From: Pseudomonadota bacterium
GTDB lineage: Bacteria > Pseudomonadota > Alphaproteobacteria > Dongiales > Dongiaceae
DNA: 64,000 bases
Assembly: GCA_021792365.1 (NCBI GenBank)
Contig: JAJYUT010000003.1
Coordinates: 744,001-808,000, forward strand
Direction of reading: 5' to 3'
Below, one piece after another: positions 31,312 to 38,996 of the stretch. The notes beneath the pieces are model-generated. The model saw only the letters and a list, made by a program, of their open reading frames with translations. It was not told the DNA's origin and made no database searches. Both the position numbers and the translations under genes were made by a program. Each line of letters opens with the position of its first letter. Position 1 is the stretch's first letter.

Positions 31312-33705
31312 CTATTCCCCGTAGGGAATCCAGATATTCTTCACCTGCACGGCATGACGCAACAGGATCGGCCCTTCCGCCGCCGCGGGATCGTTCCAGT
31401 CCGTCTCAAGCCCATGATCGACCAGGGTGCGCTTGAGGTTGCCGATCGAGCGCTTTTCCGCGAGCGCCGACGCGCTCTTCGAGCCGAACACCCAGAGCGC
31501 ATCGACGTCGTCGTGATCGGCCAATACCTTGGCCAGATCCTCGCGCGCGCCGGTCACGATGTTGATCACGCCCGCCGGCGCATCGGAAGTCTCCAGCACC
31601 TGGTAGAAATCGGTTGCGCAGAGCGGATGAAGCTCGCTCGGCACCACTACCACGCGGTTGCCGACCGCGATCAGCGGCGCCACCAGGCTGATGAAGGATA
31701 GCAGCGGCGCCTCGTCCGGGCACACCACCCCGACCACGCCGATCGGCTCGTTCATCGCCAGCGCCACGCCGCGCAGCGGCGGTGCGTGGACTCTGCCCTC
31801 GAACTTGTCAGCCCAGGCGCCGTAAGAGAAGAGTCGGTCGATGGTGGCTTCAACCTCTGCTTTCGCCCGCGCCGAGGATGCGCCGGTCATGGCCGAGATG
31901 CGGGCCGCGAATTCTCTGGCCCGCGCGGACAGGTTCTCCGCAATGTAGTAGAGGATCTGCGCGCGGTTGTGGCTGGTGGCGCGCGACCAAGCCTCGGCAG
32001 CGCGCGCGGCGGCGACGGCGTTGCGGATGTCCTTTCGGTTGCCTTCGCCGACCTCGCCGACCAGCTTGCCCGAAGGCGAGACGATGGCGCGCGAGTAGTT
32101 GCCGTCCGGCCGCACCTGCTTGCCGCCGATGAACAGCTTGGCGGTACGGTCGAGAACCGGCGTATCGAAGCCTCCCGGGGCGATCTGAAGCTGCGGCTGC
32201 TCCGCGACCTTGCGCGGCTTGCGGTTGGCCCAGGCTTTCGGTTTCAAATACTCGTACGCGCCCTCCTTGCCGCCTTCGCGGCCGAAGCCGGATTCGCGAT
32301 AGCCGCCGAACCCGACGGCCGCATCGAACAGGTTGGTGGCGTTCACCCATACCACGCCCGCCTGCAGCTTCGGCGCGATGTCGAGCGCGAGGCCGATGGT
32401 CTCGCTCCAGATGCTGGCGGCAAGGCCATAGCGCGTGTTGTTGGCGAGCGCGACCGCCTCGTCCGGCGTGCGGAACGTCATCGCGACGATGACGGGGCCG
32501 AAAATCTCCTCCTGCATCACCGTCGCGGTCGGCTGCACATCGCTGAGCAGCGTCGGCGGGAAGAAGCAGCCTTCCTTCGGCAGGGCGAGATCGGGTTGGT
32601 AGATCGAGGCGCCCTCCGCGAGTCCGGTCTGCACCAGGGATTGGATGCGCTGGAGTTGCACCGGCGCGACGATCGCACCCATGTCAATCGCCTTGTCGAG
32701 CGGGTGGCCGACACGCAGCCTGCTCATGCGGCGCTTGAGGCGGTTCAGAAAGTCCTCCGCGATACCCTCCTGCAGGAGCAGGCGCGAGCCGGCGCAGCAG
32801 ACCTGGCCCTGGTTGAGCCAGATGCCGTCCACGACGCCTTCGACCGCGCCGTCGAGATCGGCGTCATCGAAGACGATGAAGGGGGATTTGCCGCCCAGTT
32901 CCAGCGTCAGCGCCTTGCCGGTTCCCGCTGTTTTTTCCCGGATCAAGCGCCCCACCTCGGTCGAGCCGGTGAAGGCGATCTTGTCGACATCCGGATGTTC
33001 GACCAAGGCGGCACCGGTCGCGCCATCTCCCGTTACGATGTTGAGCACGCCGGCCGGCAAGCCCACCTGGGTCGCGATCTCCGCGAACAGCAGCGCCGTC
33101 AGCGAGGTGAATTCCGCCGGCTTCAGCACCACCGTGTTGCCGAGCGCGAGCGCCGGCGCCAGCTTCCAGGCCAGCATCAGAAGCGGGAAGTTCCAGGGGA
33201 TGATCTGCCCCACCACGCCGGCCGGAACGTGGTCGGCGAACTCGCGTTCCTGCAACTGGGCCCAGCCGGCGTGATGATAGAAGTGCCGTGCCACCAGCGG
33301 GATATCGAGATCGCGCGTTTCGCGCACCGGCTTGCCGACGTCGATCGATTCCAGGACAGCGAACAACCGGCCGTGACGCTGCACCGCGCGCGCCAGCGCA
33401 TAGAGATGCCGCGCCCGCGCCGGGCCGCCCATCTTCGCCCAGGGTCCTTGCGCCTTGCGCGCCGCCGCGAGCGCGGCATCGACATCGGCCGCATTGCCGG
33501 CCGCGATGCGCGCGAGGTTGACGCCGGTTGCCGGCTCGATCGTGTCGAGATGGGTGCCACCGGACGGCGGCGCGAACTTGCCTTCGATGAAATGGCCGAA
33601 GGTGGCATCGTGCCGCTTGAGCCAGGCCCGCGCCTCGGTATCGGCTTCCGGCGCGGGGCCATAGGACATCTCGTCGAAGTAACGCGCAACGCTCATGGCG
33701 ATCAT
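31312..33705 (-). CDS. Tandem-domain aldehyde dehydrogenase
   Basis: A 797-residue fusion of two aldehyde dehydrogenase folds. The first (about residues 35-490) is complete: IPWNFPLLMLAWK, FTGSTEVGR, catalytic Glu in LELGGKSP (near 266) and Cys in GQVCCAGS (near 303). The second (about 520-797) has ALDH-like segments (NEPIGVVGVVCPDEAPLL, INIVTGARED), but the Glu and Cys motifs are missing, so it is probably inactive and structural. Next to deoC, the likely substrate is acetaldehyde from deoxyribose 5-phosphate cleavage. The ATG at 33705 overlaps the deoC stop by four bases; ATG 33696 is an alternative. Confidence 0.88.
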   Translation of the reverse strand: MIAMSVARYFDEMSYGPAPEADTEARAWLKRHDATFGHFIEGKFAPPSGGTHLDTIEPATGVNLARIAAGNAADVDAALAAARKAQGPWAKMGGPARARHLYALARAVQRHGRLFAVLESIDVGKPVRETRDLDIPLVARHFYHHAGWAQLQEREFADHVPAGVVGQIIPWNFPLLMLAWKLAPALALGNTVVLKPAEFTSLTALLFAEIATQVGLPAGVLNIVTGDGATGAALVEHPDVDKIAFTGSTEVGRLIREKTAGTGKALTLELGGKSPFIVFDDADLDGAVEGVVDGIWLNQGQVCCAGSRLLLQEGIAEDFLNRLKRRMSRLRVGHPLDKAIDMGAIVAPVQLQRIQSLVQTGLAEGASIYQPDLALPKEGCFFPPTLLSDVQPTATVMQEEIFGPVIVAMTFRTPDEAVALANNTRYGLAASIWSETIGLALDIAPKLQAGVVWVNATNLFDAAVGFGGYRESGFGREGGKEGAYEYLKPKAWANRKPRKVAEQPQLQIAPGGFDTPVLDRTAKLFIGGKQVRPDGNYSRAIVSPSGKLVGEVGEGNRKDIRNAVAAARAAEAWSRATSHNRAQILYYIAENLSARAREFAARISAMTGASSARAKAEVEATIDRLFSYGAWADKFEGRVHAPPLRGVALAMNEPIGVVGVVCPDEAPLLSFISLVAPLIAVGNRVVVVPSELHPLCATDFYQVLETSDAPAGVINIVTGAREDLAKVLADHDDVDALWVFGSKSASALAEKRSIGNLKRTLVDHGLETDWNDPAAAEGPILLRHAVQVKNIWIPYGE

Positions 33706-34703
33706 CCCACCGGATGGCGATTGAAGGCCGAATAGCGGCCGGTCACGTGATGCTCGAGCTGGCGCTCGATATCGGCGAGCAGGCTGGAGGCGCCGACGCG
33801 GAAGTAGTCCGGCTCCAGCCAGTCGCGGCCGAGCTCTTCCTTTATCATGATCTGGTAATTCAGCACGTCCTTGGCGGCGGAAATGCCGCCCGCCGGCTTG
33901 TAGCCAACCATGAATCCGGTGCGCGTGTGATAGGCGCGGATCATGCGCAGCATGATGAGCGTGACGAGGAGCGTTGCATTGACGCTCTCCTTGCCGGTCG
34001 AGGTCTTGATGAAGTCGGCGCCCGCCATCATGCAGACGAGGGACGCGCGCGCCACGTTGCGCAGGGTCTTGAGGTCGCCGGTCGCCAGGATCGCCTTCAC
34101 ATGGGCATCGCCGCAGGCAGTGCGGAAGTTACGCATCTCGTCATAGAGCGCCTGCCAATTGCCGGTCAGCACATGCTCGCGCGTGATGACGATGTCGATC
34201 TCTTTCGCGCCGTCCCGCACCGAGGCTTCGATCTCCTTCAGCTTCACGTCATGCGGGACGAGGCCGGCCGGAAATCCGGTTGAAACCGCCGCCACCGGTA
34301 CATCGCTGCCTTCCAGCGCCTCGACCGCGGTCCTCACGAAGCGGTGGTAGACGCAGATCGCGCCGGTGGTGATGCGCCGGTCCGTCATGCCCAGTGCCTC
34401 CAGGACGTCGCGGCGGATCGGTGACCTCGCTTTTGCGCACAGGCGGCGCACGCGGCCCGCCGTGTCGTCGCCGCTGAGCGTGGTAAGGTCGATGCAGGTG
34501 ACCGCCTTCAGCAGCCAGGCGGCCTGCGCGTCCTTCTTGACGGTGCGGCGGCCGGGCAGGGTCGCCGCACGCCGCTCCGCCGCCGACAGGTTGACGCGCA
34601 CCTCACGGACCCAGCCGAGGTCCAGGGGGCAGGCCTCATTGCGCGCCGGAACGTTGTGCCCAGGCTCGAGACGGCTGATCGGGGCGATCTTCAGCTCCGC
34701 CAT
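33702..34703 (-). CDS. deoC: Deoxyribose-phosphate aldolase
   Basis: A 333-residue class I aldolase. The Schiff-base lysine is in FIKTSTGK (about residues 229-236), the proton-relay Lys in GYKPAGGI, and CVYHRF and STGFPAG are family segments. It cleaves 2-deoxyribose 5-phosphate to glyceraldehyde 3-phosphate and acetaldehyde. At 333 residues it is longer than bacterial DeoC (about 220-260) because of an N-terminal extension of about 80 residues, similar to eukaryotic-type DERA. GGAG precedes the ATG. It heads the module deoC, aldehyde dehydrogenase, mutarotase and kinase, and overlaps the next gene by four bases. Confidence 0.92.
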   Translation of the reverse strand: MAELKIAPISRLEPGHNVPARNEACPLDLGWVREVRVNLSAAERRAATLPGRRTVKKDAQAAWLLKAVTCIDLTTLSGDDTAGRVRRLCAKARSPIRRDVLEALGMTDRRITTGAICVYHRFVRTAVEALEGSDVPVAAVSTGFPAGLVPHDVKLKEIEASVRDGAKEIDIVITREHVLTGNWQALYDEMRNFRTACGDAHVKAILATGDLKTLRNVARASLVCMMAGADFIKTSTGKESVNATLLVTLIMLRMIRAYHTRTGFMVGYKPAGGISAAKDVLNYQIMIKEELGRDWLEPDYFRVGASSLLADIERQLEHHVTGRYSAFNRHPVG

Positions 34704-34842
34704 GGGAGATCTCCAGCAGGAGTGCTGCAACAAGAACGGCGGCCACGCTCACGATCGCGCTGGAGGCTCGGCCCGTTCGCTCACACCATCCTATAACGTT
34801 CTAATCCTAACAAGCCTCAAAAATCATATCACCTAGGCTACC
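34704..34842 (-). promoter_or_regulatory. AT-rich leader upstream of deoC, probable promoter region
   Basis: The 139 bases between the reductase gene and deoC contain an AT-rich stretch (about 34786-34835) that stands out from the GC-rich surroundings. Reading minus, TTGAGG is followed 19 bases later by TATAGG, a poor fit to minus-35/minus-10. No operator dyad is evident. Confidence 0.3.
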
Positions 34843-35886
34843 TCAAGGCCTTTGGTCGGTGCTCGGTTTCTCCCACAGATTGATGCCGAGATCGATCGCG
34901 TGCTGATCGATCGCCGCCAACTCGGCCGCGGTGAATTCGAGATTCTTGAGCGCACCGACATTGTCAGTGACCTGCGCGGCGCTGCTCGCACCGAGCAGCG
35001 CCGAGGTCACGCGCTGATCCCGCAAAGTCCAGGCGAGCGCCATTTGCGCCAGGCTCTGGCCGCGCTCCTTGGCGATCTCGTTCAACGCTTTGACATGCGC
35101 GAGATTCTCGGGTTTCACGTGATCCTGCTTGAGCGATCCGCCACCGGGGCGGTTGATGCGCGCCTCGGCCGGGATGCCGTTGAGGTACTTCTCCGACAAC
35201 AGACCCTGCGCCAGGACCGAGAAGGCGATGCAGCCCATGCCGGTCTCCTCCAGCGCGTCGAGCAGGCCGCGCTCGATCCAACGATTGAACATGTTGTAGG
35301 CCGGCTGGTGGATGAGGCAGCGCACGCCCATTTCCTGCAGCAGCTTCGCCGCCTCGCGTGTCTTGCCCGGGGAGTATGACGAGATGCCGACATAGAGCGC
35401 CTTGCCCTGCTGCACGGCGGTGGCCAGCGCGCCCATCGTCTCCTCGAGCGGCGTGTCGGGATCGAAGCGGTGGGAATAGAAGATGTCGACATAGTCGAGG
35501 CCGAGGCGCTTCAGACTCTGGTCCAGGCTCGCGAGGACATATTTGCGGCTGCCGCCGCCCTGGCCATAGGGGCCCGGCCACATGTCCCAGCCGGCCTTGG
35601 AGGAAATAATGAGCTCATCGCGGTAGGGCTTGAGGTCTTCCCGCATCAGGCGGCCGAAATTGACTTCCGCGCTGCCCGGAGGCGGACCGTAATTGTTCGC
35701 GAGGTCGAAATGGGTGATGCCGAGATCGAAGGCGGTGCACACCATCTCGCGCTGCACCGCGTAAGGCGTGGCGTTGCCGAAATTGTGCCACAGGCCGAGG
35801 GACAGCACCGGCAACTGCAGGCCGCTCCGGCCGCAAGGGCGGTATTGCATCATCTCGTAGCGCTGCGCATGGGCGGTATAGCTCAT
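34843..35886 (-). CDS. gpr: L-glyceraldehyde 3-phosphate reductase-type aldo/keto reductase
   Basis: A 347-residue aldo/keto reductase. It matches the YghZ/Gpr subfamily closely along its length: MQYRPCGRSGLQLPVLSLGLWHNFG, FDLANNYGPPPGSAEVNFGR (catalytic Asp and Tyr), KAGWDMWPGPYG (Lys), DIFYSHRFD (His) and QGLLSEKYLNGIP. The enzyme reduces L-glyceraldehyde 3-phosphate, and other aldehydes, with NADPH. It may detoxify triose side products from the neighbouring aldolase. It is divergent from the DenD-like gene with a short inverted repeat between, and precedes deoC by 139 bases in the same direction. Confidence 0.9.
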   Translation of the reverse strand: MSYTAHAQRYEMMQYRPCGRSGLQLPVLSLGLWHNFGNATPYAVQREMVCTAFDLGITHFDLANNYGPPPGSAEVNFGRLMREDLKPYRDELIISSKAGWDMWPGPYGQGGGSRKYVLASLDQSLKRLGLDYVDIFYSHRFDPDTPLEETMGALATAVQQGKALYVGISSYSPGKTREAAKLLQEMGVRCLIHQPAYNMFNRWIERGLLDALEETGMGCIAFSVLAQGLLSEKYLNGIPAEARINRPGGGSLKQDHVKPENLAHVKALNEIAKERGQSLAQMALAWTLRDQRVTSALLGASSAAQVTDNVGALKNLEFTAAELAAIDQHAIDLGINLWEKPSTDQRP

Positions 35887-35953
35887 GGGGACATCCTCCG
35901 CTGGCAGGATGCGTAGAAGGTGCGGCGAAACACGGCCTGGGGCAACCGCGATC

Positions 35954-35971
35954 CGGTCAGGGATATGACCG
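35954..35971. promoter_or_regulatory. Inverted repeat between divergent gpr and denD-like genes
   Basis: CGGTCA (35954-35959), six bases, TGACCG (35966-35971): perfect six-base arms between divergent starts at 35886 and 36067. Could be an operator; no matching regulator is adjacent. Confidence 0.35.
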
Positions 35972-36066
35972 ACCCAAAGCGGAATCGGTTGCGGTTTTCC
36001 GACAGGGCCCTAGTGTTGTGCTTCGCTGTTCGCCGCAAGGGCGATGGAGTTCATGCGAGGGAAGCC

Positions 36067-37053
36067 ATGAAGGTTGTCATCACCGGTGGCGCAGGGTTCA
36101 TCGGCCTGCAACTGGCGCGCCGCCTGACCGCGCTCGGCACGCTGACCGGCCCGTCCGGCCGCCCGGAGAAGATCGACGAGGTCCTGCTGTTCGACGTCGT
36201 GACGCCGGAAAACCGGCCGCAGGGCCTCGACCAGCGCGCAAAGTTCGTTTCCGGGGAAATTGCCGACAAGGCGACGGTGAAGCGGCTGTTCGACCGGCCG
36301 GATCTGTCGGTGTTTCACTTGGCGTCGGTGGTCAGCGGCGGGGGCGAGCAGGATTTCGACCTCGCGATGCGGGTCAATCTCGACGGCAACCTGCACGTGC
36401 TGGAATCGGCGCGGGCGCTCGGCTCCAGGCCGCGCGTGGTGTTCGCGAGCTCGATCGCCGTGTTCGGCGGCAAGGCCATGCCGAAGCATGTCGGCGACAC
36501 CACCAAGCAGACACCCCAGACCACCTATGGGATGACCAAGGCGATCGGGGAGCTGCTGGTCAACGATTACACCCGCAAGAGCTTCATCGACGGCCGCTCG
36601 GCCCGGCTGCCGACCGTCATCATCCGCCCCGGCAAGCCGAACAAGGCGGCCTCCAGTTTCGCGAGCGGCGTGTTCCGCGAGCCGCTGAACGGCATAGAAT
36701 GCGTGCTGCCGGTCGGCACCGAGGCGGTGATGCCCCTCGCCGGCTATCGCACCATCGTCGAGTGCCTCGTCAAGCTGCATGAAGCGCCGGGCGACAAGCT
36801 GGGCGAGGACCGTGCCGTCAGCCTGCCCTCGCTCGACGTCACGGTCGCGGACATGATCGCGGCGCTGAAGCGCGTCGCCGGCAACCGCAAGCTCGGCGAT
36901 ATCCGCGTCGAGAAGGATCCGGTGATCGAGAGGATCGTCGCCACCTGGCCGGTCGGCACTACGTTCGAGCGCGCGCTGGCGCTTGGGCTGCCGAAGGATC
37001 CGGATCTGGACTCGATCGTGAAGGCGTATATCGAGGACTTCTTGCCCCGATAG
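36067..37053 (+). CDS. denD: D-erythronate dehydrogenase-like (DenD) SDR
   Basis: A 328-residue extended SDR with GGAGFIG near the N-terminus (residues 7-13), Ser in FASSIAVFGG and YxxxK in YGMTKAIGE. RPGKPNKAASSFASGVFREPLNG and PVGTEAVMPLAGYRT are characteristic of the DenD group, which oxidises D-erythronate to 2-oxo-tetronate. In known pathways DenD works with OtnI, OtnK and OtnC; kinase and decarboxylase candidates lie just downstream on the opposite strand, whereas no OtnI isomerase is seen here. GAGGGAAG precedes the ATG. Substrate could be another four- or five-carbon sugar acid. Confidence 0.83.
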   Translation: MKVVITGGAGFIGLQLARRLTALGTLTGPSGRPEKIDEVLLFDVVTPENRPQGLDQRAKFVSGEIADKATVKRLFDRPDLSVFHLASVVSGGGEQDFDLAMRVNLDGNLHVLESARALGSRPRVVFASSIAVFGGKAMPKHVGDTTKQTPQTTYGMTKAIGELLVNDYTRKSFIDGRSARLPTVIIRPGKPNKAASSFASGVFREPLNGIECVLPVGTEAVMPLAGYRTIVECLVKLHEAPGDKLGEDRAVSLPSLDVTVADMIAALKRVAGNRKLGDIRVEKDPVIERIVATWPVGTTFERALALGLPKDPDLDSIVKAYIEDFLPR

Positions 37054-37086
37054 ATCGCGCTCAACTCCGGGCGAGCGGGAGAACGG

Positions 37087-37716
37087 CTACGGATTCGGAA
37101 AACGCTTGCGCAGATCGGCGACCTGCTCGGGCGTCAGGTAGCGTGTCGGGCGGCCGTGCAGCAGCAGGTAGAGCCGCGCGGTTTCTTCCAGTTCCTCGAT
37201 CGCATTCACCGCGGCGCTGAGCGTCGAGCCGGCAACGACGGGGCCGTGATTGGCGAGCAGCACGGCGGAATGCTTGGCCGCCAGCCTGCCAACCGCTTCC
37301 GCCAGCGTCGGATCGCCCGGCGCGTAATAGGGAATGAGCGGCAGCTTGCCGACGCGCATCACATAATAGGCCGTGATGGGCGGCAGCACGTCTTCCGGGT
37401 CGATGCCATCGAGGCACGAGACGGCGACGGAATGCGTGGAATGCAGATGCACCACCGCACCCGCGCCGGCACGCTCGCGATACATGGCGAGATGCAGGAC
37501 GCTCTCCTTGGTTGGCGCGTCGCCGCCGACATGCTTGCCCGACCCGTCGAGCTTCGACAGCCGCGCGGAATCGAGCGCACCGAGCGAGACGTTGGTCGGC
37601 GTCATCAGCCAGCCATCCTCGGTCCGCAAACTGATATTGCCGGAGCTGCCGAAGGTCAGACGCCGTTCGAACATGGAGCGGCCGTGGACGACCAGGGCTT
37701 CCCGTGCGTCTTTCAT
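37087..37716 (-). CDS. otnC: 3-oxo-tetronate 4-phosphate decarboxylase-like class II aldolase (OtnC)
   Basis: A 209-residue class II aldolase/adducin protein. The zinc-binding HLHST (about residues 91-95) and a downstream NHGPVVAG His are present, with catalytic Glu in PTKESVLHLAMYRE. FGSSGNISLRTEDGWLMTPTNVSLG is typical of OtnC. The enzyme decarboxylates 3-oxo-tetronate 4-phosphate to dihydroxyacetone phosphate. Its start overlaps the kinase stop by four bases, and it ends a long minus-strand catabolic unit. It faces the DenD-like gene convergently (33-base gap with no clear terminator). Confidence 0.85.
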   Translation of the reverse strand: MKDAREALVVHGRSMFERRLTFGSSGNISLRTEDGWLMTPTNVSLGALDSARLSKLDGSGKHVGGDAPTKESVLHLAMYRERAGAGAVVHLHSTHSVAVSCLDGIDPEDVLPPITAYYVMRVGKLPLIPYYAPGDPTLAEAVGRLAAKHSAVLLANHGPVVAGSTLSAAVNAIEELEETARLYLLLHGRPTRYLTPEQVADLRKRFPNP

Positions 37717-38996
37717 CGCAGCCTCTCCAGCGCCTTCACGAAGAAATCCTCGGCGCCAAAGTTCCCGGATTTCAGAGCGAGCGCAAGGCTCGTCCCACCC
37801 AGCGAGACGGTCGCCGGAATGCCGGGATCGATCTGCGGTCCGATGCGCAGCGCCTGCACGCCCAATGCCTGCACCACCGCGCCCGAACTTTCCCCGCCGG
37901 CGACAACCAGCCGCCGCACGCCGGCCGCGACCAGACCCCGCGCCAGCGCGGCGAGCGCATGTTCCACCAGGGATCCGGCGCGCGCACGACCGAGCTTCGC
38001 CTGCACCGCGTTGACGGATTCAGGCGCCGCGCTGGCATAGATCAGGATGGGGCCGGTCTCGAGCTCGGCCGCGGCCCAGGCCAGCGCCTCGGAGATCGCG
38101 ACCTCTCCACGTTCCGCCAATGCGAGAGGATCGAGCTTGAGCGCGGGGCGGCGGGCCCGCATGTGCTCGACCTGCGCCAAGGTGGCGGGCGAGCAGGAGC
38201 CGGACAGGACCGCCCCCTTGCCCCCCACGTCCGGCAAGCCTTCAGCGCCCGCCCGGGCGGCGAGCAAGCCGGCGCGGCGGAAGTTTTCCGGCAGTTCCAT
38301 GGCCGCGCCGGACCCGCCAGTGACCAGCGCAAGATCGCTGCAGGCCGCGCCGATACGCCGCAGATCCTCGTCCTCGATCGCGTCGACCACGGCGTAGGCG
38401 ATGCCTTTCCGCCGCAATGCGTCGAAGGCGTCGCGCATCGCGGCCGGTCCCTTTCGCACAGTGGCAATAGGTACCAGACCCACCGACGCCTTGGTCTGCC
38501 GCCCCAGCACGCGCACCAGATTCGCATCGGTCATCGGCGTCAGCGGATGATGGCGCATCGGTGAATCCGACAGCAGCACATCGCCGACGAACGAGTGTCC
38601 GAGATAGATGGTGCGGCCGGTCTCCGGGAAGGCGGGACAGATCGTCGCGAAATCGGTCCTCAACTCCGCGCGCAGGGCATCGGCAACCGGGCCGATATTC
38701 CCCTCGTCGGTGGAATCGAATGTCGAGCAGTATTTGAGATAGATCTGCCGCGCGCCGGCTTGTTGCAGCCAACGGCATGATGCGACCGATTGCCCGACCG
38801 CCTCGACAGGCGGCGCGGTGCGCGACTTCAGGGCGATGACGATCGCCTCCGCATCCGCCGGCACGTCCACGCCGTCGGGCACGCCGATGACCTGGATGGT
38901 GCGCATGCCGTTGCGCACCAGCGTGTTGGCGAGGTCGGTGGCGCCCGTAAAGTCGTCGGCGATGCAGCCGAGTAGCAATGCGCCCCTTTGCGCCAT
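37713..38996 (-). CDS. otnK: DUF1537 four-carbon acid sugar kinase (OtnK-type)
   Basis: A 427-residue kinase of the DUF1537 family. The N-terminal substrate domain begins GCIADDFTGATDLANTLVRNGMRT, with KYCSTFDSTDEGNIGPV further on. The C-terminal nucleotide domain includes VLSGSCSPATL, VAGGESSGAVVQALG and LGGTSLALALKSGNFG. These proteins phosphorylate 3-oxo- or 2-oxo-tetronates; related members phosphorylate 3-oxo-isoapionate (OiaK). The ATG at 38996 overlaps the lactonase-like stop by one base (TGATG) with GGGAG upstream. The pair with OtnC supports a tetronate-type intermediate, while the neighbour lactonase leaves an apionate-derived one open. Confidence 0.85.
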   Translation of the reverse strand: MAQRGALLLGCIADDFTGATDLANTLVRNGMRTIQVIGVPDGVDVPADAEAIVIALKSRTAPPVEAVGQSVASCRWLQQAGARQIYLKYCSTFDSTDEGNIGPVADALRAELRTDFATICPAFPETGRTIYLGHSFVGDVLLSDSPMRHHPLTPMTDANLVRVLGRQTKASVGLVPIATVRKGPAAMRDAFDALRRKGIAYAVVDAIEDEDLRRIGAACSDLALVTGGSGAAMELPENFRRAGLLAARAGAEGLPDVGGKGAVLSGSCSPATLAQVEHMRARRPALKLDPLALAERGEVAISEALAWAAAELETGPILIYASAAPESVNAVQAKLGRARAGSLVEHALAALARGLVAAGVRRLVVAGGESSGAVVQALGVQALRIGPQIDPGIPATVSLGGTSLALALKSGNFGAEDFFVKALERLR

